Assembly: GCF_002946835.1 (NCBI RefSeq)
Contig: NZ_CP026652.1
Location: 3,844,001 to 3,908,000 of the forward strand
Length of the DNA stretch: 64,000 nucleotides
DNA from: Streptomyces dengpaensis
Lineage (GTDB): Bacteria > Actinomycetota > Actinomycetes > Streptomycetales > Streptomycetaceae
Reading direction: 5' to 3'
The notes under the pieces were generated by a model, which was given only the letters and a program-made list of their open reading frames with translations, was not told the DNA's origin and searched no databases. How positions within the stretch are numbered: the stretch's first letter is position 1; each line of letters begins with the position of its first letter. The translations under genes and the position numbers were made by a program. Positions 55,178 to 62,796 of the stretch are shown here, one piece after another.

Positions 55178-56185
55178 TCAGTTCTGCGGATAACCCTGGC
55201 CGTACGGGTACGGCTGCGGCTGCTGGCCCTGCTGGTAGTCCTGCTGGCCCTGCTGGTAGTCCTGCTGGCCGCCGTACGGCTGCTGCGGGTAGCCCTGGGG
55301 GTACTGCTGGGGGTACTGCTGGTCGTACGGCTGCTGCGGGTAGCCGTAGTACTCGTCGTAGCCGGCCTGGTCCGAACCGTACGGCTGCTGGGGCTGCTGC
55401 GGCTGCTGGCTGCCCTGCGGGTAGCCCTGGTTGCCGTACCCCCGGTCCTGGCCCTCGTGGGACGGCGGTACGCGGCGCAGCTGGGTCGTCGCGTCGTCCA
55501 TGACCGGCGGCTGCTGCTGGAAGGCCGGCTGCTGGGGCTGGTTCTGGGCCTGCGGCGGGTTCTTCTTGGCCTGGGAGCGGGCCCGCAGGAACTCGATGAT
55601 GATCGGCACCACCGAGACGAGGACGATCAGGATCAGGATCGCCTCGATGTTCTTCTTGACGAAGTCGATGTTGCCGAGCCAGGAGCCGAGCAGCGTGACG
55701 CCCGCGCCCCACAGGACGCCACCGATGACGTTGAAGGTGAGGAAGGATCGGTACTTCATGCCGCTGACGCCGGCGATGATCGGCGTGAACGTGCGCACGA
55801 TGGGCACGAAGCGGGCCAGCACCAGGGACTTGGGCCCGTACTTCTCGAAGAACTCGTGGGCCTTGACCACGTTCTCCTGCTTGAACAGGCGGGAGTCGGG
55901 CCGCTTGAAGAGCGCGGGGCCGACCTTCTTGCCGAAGGCGTAGCCCGCCTGGTCGCCGAGGATCGCGGCAAGGCAGATCAGCGGGATCGCCGCGTACAGC
56001 GGGAAGTCCAGGGTGCCCGCGGTGATGAGCAGACCCGTGGTGAACAGCAGCGAGTCGCCCGGCAGGAAGAACCCGATGAGCAGGCCGGACTCGGCGAAGA
56101 CGATGAGCAGCAGGCCCCAGATGCCAAAGTTGTCCAGGAGTGTGTTCGGATCCAGCCAGCTTGGGCCAAGGGCAAGCGTCGTCAC
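55178..56185 (-). CDS. DedA-family membrane protein with Q/Y/P-rich tail
   Basis: The 335-residue protein has the DedA core: FAESGLLIGFFLPGDSLLF, LAAILGDQAGYAFGKKVGPA, RFVPIVRTFTPIIAGVSGM and four to five hydrophobic segments (residues about 15-205). After about residue 210 follows a 125-residue tail rich in Gln, Tyr, Pro and Gly (repeats such as QQDYQQG and QQPYGG), low-complexity and likely disordered. DedA proteins are membrane lipid or undecaprenyl-phosphate flippases (family knowledge). GTG at 56183-56185 is the start. Confidence 0.9.
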   Translation of the reverse strand: MTTLALGPSWLDPNTLLDNFGIWGLLLIVFAESGLLIGFFLPGDSLLFTTGLLITAGTLDFPLYAAIPLICLAAILGDQAGYAFGKKVGPALFKRPDSRLFKQENVVKAHEFFEKYGPKSLVLARFVPIVRTFTPIIAGVSGMKYRSFLTFNVIGGVLWGAGVTLLGSWLGNIDFVKKNIEAILILIVLVSVVPIIIEFLRARSQAKKNPPQAQNQPQQPAFQQQPPVMDDATTQLRRVPPSHEGQDRGYGNQGYPQGSQQPQQPQQPYGSDQAGYDEYYGYPQQPYDQQYPQQYPQGYPQQPYGGQQDYQQGQQDYQQGQQPQPYPYGQGYPQN

Positions 56186-56439
56186 GGTTCCGGGCTCCTG
56201 AGGGGTGGTGGAAGGTACGGCGTCCTGTACGGCTGGACAAAGCTATCAACGCAAGGTGACCGCCCCGGGTTCCACCGGTGTCTCCAGGATGCACTGTGCG
56301 CCGGCCGGGACGAATCTGTGAGCCCACTCGCCGTGGGTGGCACGCGCGCGTGCGTACAAATTGGCGGCACGCGCGCGTGCGCGTACGGGACGGCGGTGTT
56401 CCTGGCCCGGGGGCAGGGCTCCCGGGCCGGGCCAGGTCC

Positions 56440-57210
56440 CTAGGAGGCGTGGCGCGCCGCGTTCGCCGTGATCGCGTCGCGCATGTACGTCGCCAGCCCC
56501 GGGCGGATCTTCTCGTACGTCGCCGTGAACCGTGGGTCGGCGACGTACATCTCGCCGAGACCGCTGTGCATCTCGTACGAGCAGTCGTAGTACGAGTTCG
56601 AGATGAAGCGGCGGTGCTCCTCGGCCGTGTCCATCGCCGCCTCGGAGTCGGCTGGGGTACCGGCCGCCATCAGGCCGGCCATGCGCCGGTGGATCGCGTC
56701 GAACTCCTCGGTGACGCGCTTCCAGCCCTCCTTGGTGAAGGAGGCCGTCCGCCGCCGGGACTCCCGGTAGGCGTCGGTGCCGCCCCAGCGTTCCCGCACC
56801 TCCTCCTCGTACTGGTCCGGGTCGAACTCCCCGAACACCTCGAACTTCTCCTCGGGCGTGAGGTTGATCCCCATCGTGCGTGCCTCCATGGCGTGCTCCA
56901 CGGCCGCGGCCATCTTCTGCAGCTTCTCGATCCGGGCGGTCAGCAGGACGTGCTGGCGGCGCAGATGCGCGCGCGGGTCTGCTTTTCCGGTGGCCTGATC
57001 GTCGAGCAGGGCGGCGACCTCGTCGAGCGGGAAGCCGAGCTCCCGGTAGAACAGGATCTGCTGCAGCCGGTCGAGGTCGGCGTCGCTGTAGCGCCGGTGG
57101 CCCGCGTGGCTGCGCTCGCTGGGCGCGAGCAGGCCGATCTCGTCGTAGTGGTGCAGCGTGCGCACCGTGACCCCGGCGAAACCGGCGACCTGGCCCACTG
57201 AGTAGCTCAC
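56440..57210 (-). CDS. tipA: MerR-family thiopeptide-responsive regulator TipAL
   Basis: TipAL activates its own promoter on binding thiostrepton-type thiopeptides. The 256-residue protein has a MerR winged helix (SYSVGQVAGFAGVTVRTLHH), a coiled coil, and the TipAS drug-binding domain, with the covalent-drug cysteine in YYDCSYEMHSG. An internal ATG at 56872-56874 (MGINLTPEEKFEVFGEF) preceded by GGAGG gives the 144-residue TipAS, as in S. lividans. GTG 57208-57210 has a GGGAGCGG site. It is divergent from the ClC gene. Confidence 0.96.
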   Translation of the reverse strand: MSYSVGQVAGFAGVTVRTLHHYDEIGLLAPSERSHAGHRRYSDADLDRLQQILFYRELGFPLDEVAALLDDQATGKADPRAHLRRQHVLLTARIEKLQKMAAAVEHAMEARTMGINLTPEEKFEVFGEFDPDQYEEEVRERWGGTDAYRESRRRTASFTKEGWKRVTEEFDAIHRRMAGLMAAGTPADSEAAMDTAEEHRRFISNSYYDCSYEMHSGLGEMYVADPRFTATYEKIRPGLATYMRDAITANAARHAS

Positions 57211-57237
57211 TTCCGCTCCCTTCTCGGTACGTGCTCC

Positions 57238-57268
57238 AGGCTGGCCCCTCACGTCGCGTGAGGTGCAA
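57238..57268 (-). promoter_or_regulatory. tipA-type promoter with 19-bp spacer
   Basis: On the minus strand a -35 TTGCAC (57263-57268) and a -10-like CAGCCT (57238-57243) are separated by 19 bases, the unusual spacing of MerR-activated promoters. Within the spacer cctcacgtcgcgtgagg (57247-57263, perfect 7-base arms) is a TipAL-type operator. This closely follows the S. lividans ptipA layout as remembered. Confidence 0.85.
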
Positions 57269-57332
57269 GCCGAAACCTTCGGGAGGGCCACACCTCCACG
57301 TAATGTCCCTTTCGCCCGCTTAGGGTGACCGC

Positions 57333-58618
57333 GTGACCCACGAAGCGGCCCGGACGGCACCGTCACCCGCCCCTGCGGCCCCCACGCGGTCGCTGCTGCC
57401 GCTGGTCCTCCCGGCGCTCGTCGTCGGTGTCCTGGCGAGCCTGCTCCTCCTCGGTGTGACCGCGCTCGCCGGGCGGCTCCAGAACGCCCTCTGGCGGGAA
57501 CTGCCGGACGCGCTGGGCCTCGGGCGGTACTCCGTGCTCTGGATGGTCGTCGTCCTCACCGCGACGGGCGTGCTGGTCGGTCTCGTGGTCTGGAAGGCGC
57601 CGGGACACGCGGGCCCCGAACCGGCGACCCTCGGTCTGGCGTCCGCCCCGATGCCGCCCGTCGTGGTGCCGGGCCTGCTGGTGGCGACCATGCTGATGCT
57701 GGCCGGCGGTCCGAGCCTGGGACCGGAGAACCCGGTCATCGCCAGCAACATCGCGCTGGCGCTCTGGCTGGGACGCAGACTCGCGCCACGGCTGCCGGGC
57801 GGCCTGTGGGCGGGGCTGGCCGAGTCCGCGACGATCGGCGCGCTGTTCGGGACACCGGTGGCGGCGGCGCTGCTCCTGTCCGAAGCGCTCGCCCTGCGGC
57901 ACATCAAAGCCTGCTGTGGGACAACCTGTTCGGCCCGCTGGTCGCGGCCGCCGCGGGTGCGCTCACGACCACCCTGGTGGCCCATCCGGCCTTCGACCTG
58001 GGGCTGCCCGTGCTCGGGCGGCCCGGCTGGGACGACCTCCTCGCCGCGCTCGTGCTCGCCCCCCTCGCCGCGCTGCTCGGCATGGCCGCGGTCCATGCCT
58101 TCCCGTACGTCCATGGCGCCTTCGCCCGGCTCGGACACCCGATGGCGGCGCTTCCGGCCGGTGGTCTCGTGCTAGGCCTGCTGGCAGCCGTCGGCGGGCA
58201 TCTGACGCTCTTCAAGGGCCTCGACGAGATCGGGGACCTGGCGAGGAATCCCGGCGGCTGGTCGGCCGGGCAGTTCGCCACGATGACCGTGGTGAAGCTG
58301 ACGGCACTGCTCGTCGCCGCGTCCTGCGGGTTCCGCGGCGGCCGGATCTTCCCGTCCGTCTTCGTCGGCGGCGCCTTCGGCCTGTGCGCCCACGCGCTGA
58401 TGCCCGCGGTCGATCCCGCGGTCGGCGTGTCCGCGGGCGTGCTGGGCCTGCTCCTCGCGGTCACCCGGCAGGCCTGGCTGAGCCTGTTCACGGCCGCCGT
58501 CCTGGTGGCCTCTCCCGCGATGCTCCCCCTGATGTGCATCGCGTCCCTGCCGGCCTGGCTGCTGGTGACCGGCAGACCCCAGATGCAACTTCACGACGAC
58601 GGAACCCCGATCCGGTGA
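57333..58618 (+). pseudogene. ClC-type ion channel/transporter, frameshifted
   Basis: The first frame (from GTG 57333) encodes several ClC-like segments (GGPSLGPENPVIASNIALAL; the GxEGP-like SLGPENP motif). Homology then moves to another frame at about 57900-57910 (SLLWDNLFGPLVAAAAGALT, CGFRGGRIFPSVFVGGAFG, ending at 58618). The offset is that of a one-base loss. The gene is next to glutamate decarboxylase, and ClC antiporters support acid resistance in E. coli. Loss of function would break the pair; a sequencing error would also explain it. Confidence 0.75.
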
Positions 58619-58687
58619 ACCGCCAAGGCCCCCTGAACCAGTGCCGACCACCCCACCGCACCGACCGCCGATCAGATGGGAGACACC

Positions 58688-60100
58688 ATGCCGCTGCACC
58701 GAGGACACGAAAAGCCCGACGAGCGCCCGATGTCCGTCAACCCGTTCTACGGGGAGACGAACCCGGTCAGCGGCATGATCGAGGCCCCGCCCAAGCACCG
58801 GATCCCCGACAGCCCGCTGGCGCCCACGACCGCGTACCAGATCGTCCATGACGAGCTCATGCTGGACGGCAACGCGCGACTGAACCTCGCCACCTTCGTC
58901 ACCACCTGGATGGAGCCGCAGGCCGGGGTCCTGATGGCGGAGTGCCGGGACAAGAACATGATCGACAAGGACGAGTACCCGCGCACGGCCGAGCTGGAGC
59001 GGCGCTGTGTGGCGATGCTCGCCGACCTGTGGAACGCGCCGGATCCGTCGGCCGCGACGGGCTGTTCGACCACCGGGTCGAGCGAGGCGTGCATGCTCGC
59101 CGGAATGGCGTTGAAGCGGCGCTGGGCCGCGCGGAACGCGGACCGCTACCCCTCCAGGGACGTCCGCCCGAACCTCGTGATGGGCATCAACGTCCAGGTC
59201 TGCTGGGACAAGTTCTGCACCTTCTGGGAGGTCGAGGCACGCCAAGTCCCCATGGAGGGCGACCGGTTCCACCTCGACCCCCAAGCGGCCGCCGAGCTGT
59301 GCGACGAGAACACCATCGGGGTCGTCGGCATCCTCGGCTCCACCTTCGACGGGTCGTACGAGCCGATCGACGAGCTGTGCGCGGCCCTCGACGCGCTCCA
59401 GGAACGCACGGGCCTCGACATCCCCGTCCATGTCGACGGCGCCTCCGGAGCGATGATCGCGCCCTTCATCGACGAGGACCTGGTCTGGGACTTCCGGCTG
59501 CCGAGGGTGTCGTCGATCAACACCTCGGGGCACAAGTACGGCCTGGTCTACCCGGGCGTCGGCTGGGCGCTGTGGCGGTCGCCGGCCGAGCTGCCGGAGG
59601 AACTCGTCTTCCGGGTCAACTACTTGGGCGGCGACATGCCGACCTTCGCGCTCAACTTCTCCCGGCCGGGCGCCCAGGTCGTGTCGCAGTACTACACGTT
59701 CCTGCGCCTCGGCCGGGAGGGCTACCGGGCCGTGCAGCAGACCACCCGGGACGTGGCCCAGGGACTCGCCGAGCGCATCGAGGCGCTGGGCGACTTCACC
59801 CTGCTCACCCGGGGCGACCAGCTGCCGGTCTTCGCCTTCACCACGGGGCCCGACGTGACCTCGTACGACGTCTTCGACGTGTCCCGGCGGATGCGGGAAC
59901 ACGGCTGGCTGCTGCCCGCGTACACCTTCCCGGCCAACCGCGAGGACCTGTCCGTCCTGCGCGTGGTGTGCCGCAACGGCTTCACGAGCGACCTCGCCGA
60001 ACTGTTCCTGGAGGACCTGAGCCGCCTGATGCCCGCACTGCGCCGCCAGCCGCACCCGTTGACACACGACAAGAGCAAGGCGATCAGCTTCCACCACTAG
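58688..60100 (+). CDS. Glutamate decarboxylase
   Basis: The 470-residue PLP enzyme converts glutamate to GABA with proton uptake. It has the phosphate-binding SAATGCSTTGSSEACMLAGM, HVDGASGAMIAPF with the ring-binding aspartate, and the Schiff-base lysine in SINTSGHKYGLVYPGVG. ATG 58688 has GGGAG seven bases upstream. It follows the ClC gene by 69 bases; the pair recalls the acid-resistance system of enteric bacteria. Acid resistance is inferred, and GABA for other uses is possible. Confidence 0.95.
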   Translation: MPLHRGHEKPDERPMSVNPFYGETNPVSGMIEAPPKHRIPDSPLAPTTAYQIVHDELMLDGNARLNLATFVTTWMEPQAGVLMAECRDKNMIDKDEYPRTAELERRCVAMLADLWNAPDPSAATGCSTTGSSEACMLAGMALKRRWAARNADRYPSRDVRPNLVMGINVQVCWDKFCTFWEVEARQVPMEGDRFHLDPQAAAELCDENTIGVVGILGSTFDGSYEPIDELCAALDALQERTGLDIPVHVDGASGAMIAPFIDEDLVWDFRLPRVSSINTSGHKYGLVYPGVGWALWRSPAELPEELVFRVNYLGGDMPTFALNFSRPGAQVVSQYYTFLRLGREGYRAVQQTTRDVAQGLAERIEALGDFTLLTRGDQLPVFAFTTGPDVTSYDVFDVSRRMREHGWLLPAYTFPANREDLSVLRVVCRNGFTSDLAELFLEDLSRLMPALRRQPHPLTHDKSKAISFHH

Positions 60101-60105
60101 GGCCT

Positions 60106-60163
60106 GTCCGGCGGATCATGCCGCAGAGGCGGGGCCTGCCACGCCCGACCTGATCCGCCGGAC
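60106..60163. terminator. Long inverted repeat between glutamate decarboxylase and ABC permease
   Basis: Arms gtccggcggatca (60106-60118) and tgatccgccggac (60151-60163) are perfect complements around a 32-base centre. It lies between convergent genes, as a bidirectional terminator, and is the largest member of the gggcctgtcc hairpin family in the window. Confidence 0.8.
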
Positions 60164-60179
60164 AATCCCTAGTCCCGCT

Positions 60180-60941
60180 TCACGCGCTGAGCCGGGCGAA
60201 CTTCCGTACCGCCAGCGGAAAGAAGACCGCCAGCAGGGCAAGCGGCCAGATCACGGCCGCCCAGACGTGCCCCGGCTCCCCGCCGGGGTTGCCGAAGAGG
60301 TCGCGTACCGCGGTCGCCGTCTGGGACATCGGGTTCCACTCGACCGCCGTGCCCAGCCAGCCGGGCATTGAGTCGGGGGTCGCGAAGGCGTTGGACAGGA
60401 AGCCGACCGGCCAGACCAGGATCTGCACGGCCTGCACCAACTCCGGCTTCCCCGCGACCAGCGCCAGCTCGATGCCGATCGACAGCATCGCGAAACGGAA
60501 GAGGAGGAGAAGGCCTACGGCTCCCAGGAAGGCGCCGGGCGTGCCATGGACGCGCCAGCCGATCGCGTACCCGACGCCGAGCAGGATGGCGAGACCAAGT
60601 CCCGACTGGAGCATGTCGGCGACCGAACGGCCCACCAGGACCGCGCCGTTGGCCATGGGCATGGACCTGAAGCGGTCGATCACGCCCTTGTTGAGGTCCT
60701 GGGTGACGGCGAGCATCGTGCCCTCCAGGCCGAAGGCCATGGTGAGCGCGAGCATGCCGGGTACCAGGAAGTCCACGTACTCGCCCTCGATGCCCCTGCC
60801 GCCGCCGACCAGGTAGCCGAACATCAGCAGCAGCATCACGGGGAAGACGAGCCCGACGAGCATCTGGACCGGCTGCCGTGCCCAGTGGGCCAGTTCGCGG
60901 CGGGTCATCGTCCAGGAGTCGATCAGGGGATAGGCGCTCAC
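60180..60941 (-). CDS. ABC-2 type permease (DrrB-like)
   Basis: The 253-residue protein has about six membrane helices ([40 protein letters not shown]) and the ABC-2 motif [20 protein letters not shown] in the loop after TM2. It pairs with the ATPase upstream to form a drug/lipid exporter. GTG 60939-60941 follows GGGAGGCCGC; a more upstream GTG at 60963-60965 overlaps the ATPase stop. Confidence 0.92.
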   Translation of the reverse strand: MSAYPLIDSWTMTRRELAHWARQPVQMLVGLVFPVMLLLMFGYLVGGGRGIEGEYVDFLVPGMLALTMAFGLEGTMLAVTQDLNKGVIDRFRSMPMANGAVLVGRSVADMLQSGLGLAILLGVGYAIGWRVHGTPGAFLGAVGLLLLFRFAMLSIGIELALVAGKPELVQAVQILVWPVGFLSNAFATPDSMPGWLGTAVEWNPMSQTATAVRDLFGNPGGEPGHVWAAVIWPLALLAVFFPLAVRKFARLSA

Positions 60942-60961
60942 GCGGCCTCCCTCGTAGCTAC

Positions 60962-61918
60962 TCACGCGGCGGGCTCCTTCAGTCGGTGGTGGTCTCCGGT
61001 GAGGTGCAGGAACACCTCGTCCAGCGTCGGGCGGCGCAGGGCGATGTCCTCCGCCTCGATCCCGGCCTCCTCCAGGGCGCGTACGGCTCCGGCGAGCGCC
61101 GCCATGCGGTCGGTGACCGGGGCGCTGAGGAGCCGCCGGTCGGCGTCCACCGAGACGCCCTCGGCGGGGAACGGCAACAGGGCCACCGCCGCGCCCAGTT
61201 GGCCGCCGCCGCGCAGCACCACGTCGATGCGGTCGCCGCCCGTGCGGGCCTTCAGCTCGTCCGCGGTGCCGTCCGCGATGACGCGCCCGTGGTCGACGAC
61301 GGAGATGCGGTCGGCGAGCTGGTCGGCCTCCTCCAGGTACTGGGTGGTGAGCAGGACCGTGGTGCCGCCGCCGACCAGCGAGCGCACCGCCGACCACACC
61401 TCCGCCCGGCCGCGCGGGTCGAGCCCGGTCGTCGGCTCGTCCAGGAAGAGCACTTCCGGTTCGGTGATCAGGGACGCGGCGAGGTCGAGGCGGCGCCGCA
61501 TGCCGCCGCTGTAGGCGCGGACCGGTTTGCGTCCGGTGTCCGTGAGACCGAAGCGCTCCAGCAGCTCGTCGGCCCGCACGCGCGCGTGCCGGGCGCCCAG
61601 GTGGTGCAGGCGTCCGAACATCTCCAGGTTCTGGCGGCCGCCGAGTTCCTCGTCGAGCGCGGCGCGCTGGCCGAGCAGGCCGATGCGGAGCCGGACCCGG
61701 CGGGCCTCGCGCACGACGTCGTGTCCGGCGACCTCCACCCGGCCCTCGTCGGGCCGCAGCAGCGTGGTCAGTATGCGCACCATGGTGGTCTTTCCGGCGC
61801 CGTTCGGACCGAGCAGGCCGTGGACGGTGTCGCGCCGCACCGCCAGATCGAGTCCGTCCAGGGCCGCCTTGTCCCCGTACCGCTTCCGTACACCCTCGGC
61901 GAGGACCGCGTTGGTCAT
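60962..61918 (-). CDS. ABC transporter ATPase (DrrA-like)
   Basis: The 318-residue ATPase has Walker [21 protein letters not shown], signature [15 protein letters not shown], Walker [17 protein letters not shown] and a switch HDHGRV-like [11 protein letters not shown]. The family exports antibiotics such as daunorubicin, with a permease. ATG 61916-61918 has GGAGGGAG upstream. A palindrome upstream and the adjacent PadR gene suggest repression by PadR. Confidence 0.94.
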   Translation of the reverse strand: MTNAVLAEGVRKRYGDKAALDGLDLAVRRDTVHGLLGPNGAGKTTMVRILTTLLRPDEGRVEVAGHDVVREARRVRLRIGLLGQRAALDEELGGRQNLEMFGRLHHLGARHARVRADELLERFGLTDTGRKPVRAYSGGMRRRLDLAASLITEPEVLFLDEPTTGLDPRGRAEVWSAVRSLVGGGTTVLLTTQYLEEADQLADRISVVDHGRVIADGTADELKARTGGDRIDVVLRGGGQLGAAVALLPFPAEGVSVDADRRLLSAPVTDRMAALAGAVRALEEAGIEAEDIALRRPTLDEVFLHLTGDHHRLKEPAA

Positions 61919-61962
61919 CCGACTCCCTCCACCCTCTGGCTCACTCTCCGAACCAAGGCCTC

Positions 61963-61978
61963 TAGTCAAACTTGACTA
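61963..61978. promoter_or_regulatory. Candidate PadR operator before the ABC ATPase
   Basis: tagtcaaacttgacta has perfect 7-base arms around two bases, 45 bases upstream of the ATPase start. A related half (gtcaacttgatta, 62010-62022) lies about 47 bases further and overlaps the PadR stop. Binding by the adjacent PadR protein is inference. Confidence 0.65.
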
Positions 61979-62019
61979 CCTATCCAAAGTATTCCCCCGA
62001 GAGGCACTCGTCAACTTGA

Positions 62020-62661
62020 TTAGCCGCGATCCCCGGGATGCGGGGTCCCGGTCGCGTACGGGTTCTCCTCGCCCTCCTTGAGGACCCCCACGAACGGCTC
62101 ACCCTCCCCCGCGAACGTGTAGGCCCCGCTCTCGATCCGGGCGATCAGACCACGCGTCCACTCGGCGTCGGCGTCGGCGGAGTGGACCCACAGGTTCATG
62201 ATCTCGCCGATGTGGCCGAGCTGTTGAGGGCCGTCCTCGGGCACGTAGTGCTGGGTGACGGCGCCCCGCCACTCCTCGATCTTCCGGATCCGCTCCTTGA
62301 GGAGGGCCACCGCCTCGTCCCTCGGCAGGTCGACGATGAAGCCGATCGCCGCCGACTGGACGTCCATCTTCTGGTCGTACGACGTCAGGGACTCGCGCAG
62401 CAGCGCCAGGAACTCCTCGGTGCCCTTGTCCGTGATCTCGTACTCGGTGCGCGGCGGGCCGCCGGCCGTGGACGGTGCGATCTCGTGGGCGTGCAGCAGC
62501 CCCTGCTTCGCCATCTGCTTGAGCGCGTGGTAGATCGAGCCGGGCTTGGCGTTGGACCACTCGTGCGCGCCCCAGTACTCCAGGTCGTTGCGCACCTGGT
62601 AGCCGTGGGCCCGCCCGTGCTGGCGGACGGCACCCAGCACGAGGAGACGGATCGCTGACAT
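62020..62661 (-). CDS. PadR-family transcriptional regulator
   Basis: The 213-residue protein has the PadR winged helix (IRLLVLGAVRQHGRAHGYQV, then NAKPGSIYHALKQMAKQGLL) and a C-terminal four-helix domain. PadR-type regulators of the LmrR kind bind drug-like ligands and repress ABC exporter genes. The downstream exporter and palindromes make this a regulator of that exporter. Start is ATG 62661 at MSAIRLL. Confidence 0.9.
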   Translation of the reverse strand: MSAIRLLVLGAVRQHGRAHGYQVRNDLEYWGAHEWSNAKPGSIYHALKQMAKQGLLHAHEIAPSTAGGPPRTEYEITDKGTEEFLALLRESLTSYDQKMDVQSAAIGFIVDLPRDEAVALLKERIRKIEEWRGAVTQHYVPEDGPQQLGHIGEIMNLWVHSADADAEWTRGLIARIESGAYTFAGEGEPFVGVLKEGEENPYATGTPHPGDRG

Positions 62662-62796
62662 GCGGTCCAGCCTAGAGTGCGGGGGTCAGACCGCCTGCTC
62701 CCGGGCCACCACCGCGAAGGCGGTCGCGCTGACACGGCGGACATGCACCCTGTGTGCACCTGGGCGCACGTCCGCCGGGCGACCACGTCCGAAGGC

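Noticed and set aside
53102..55503. Large overlapping frames in the ThrE-type exporter region
   Set aside because: Only the frame starting near 53483 has a continuous membrane-protein composition; others are Arg/Gly shadows of it.
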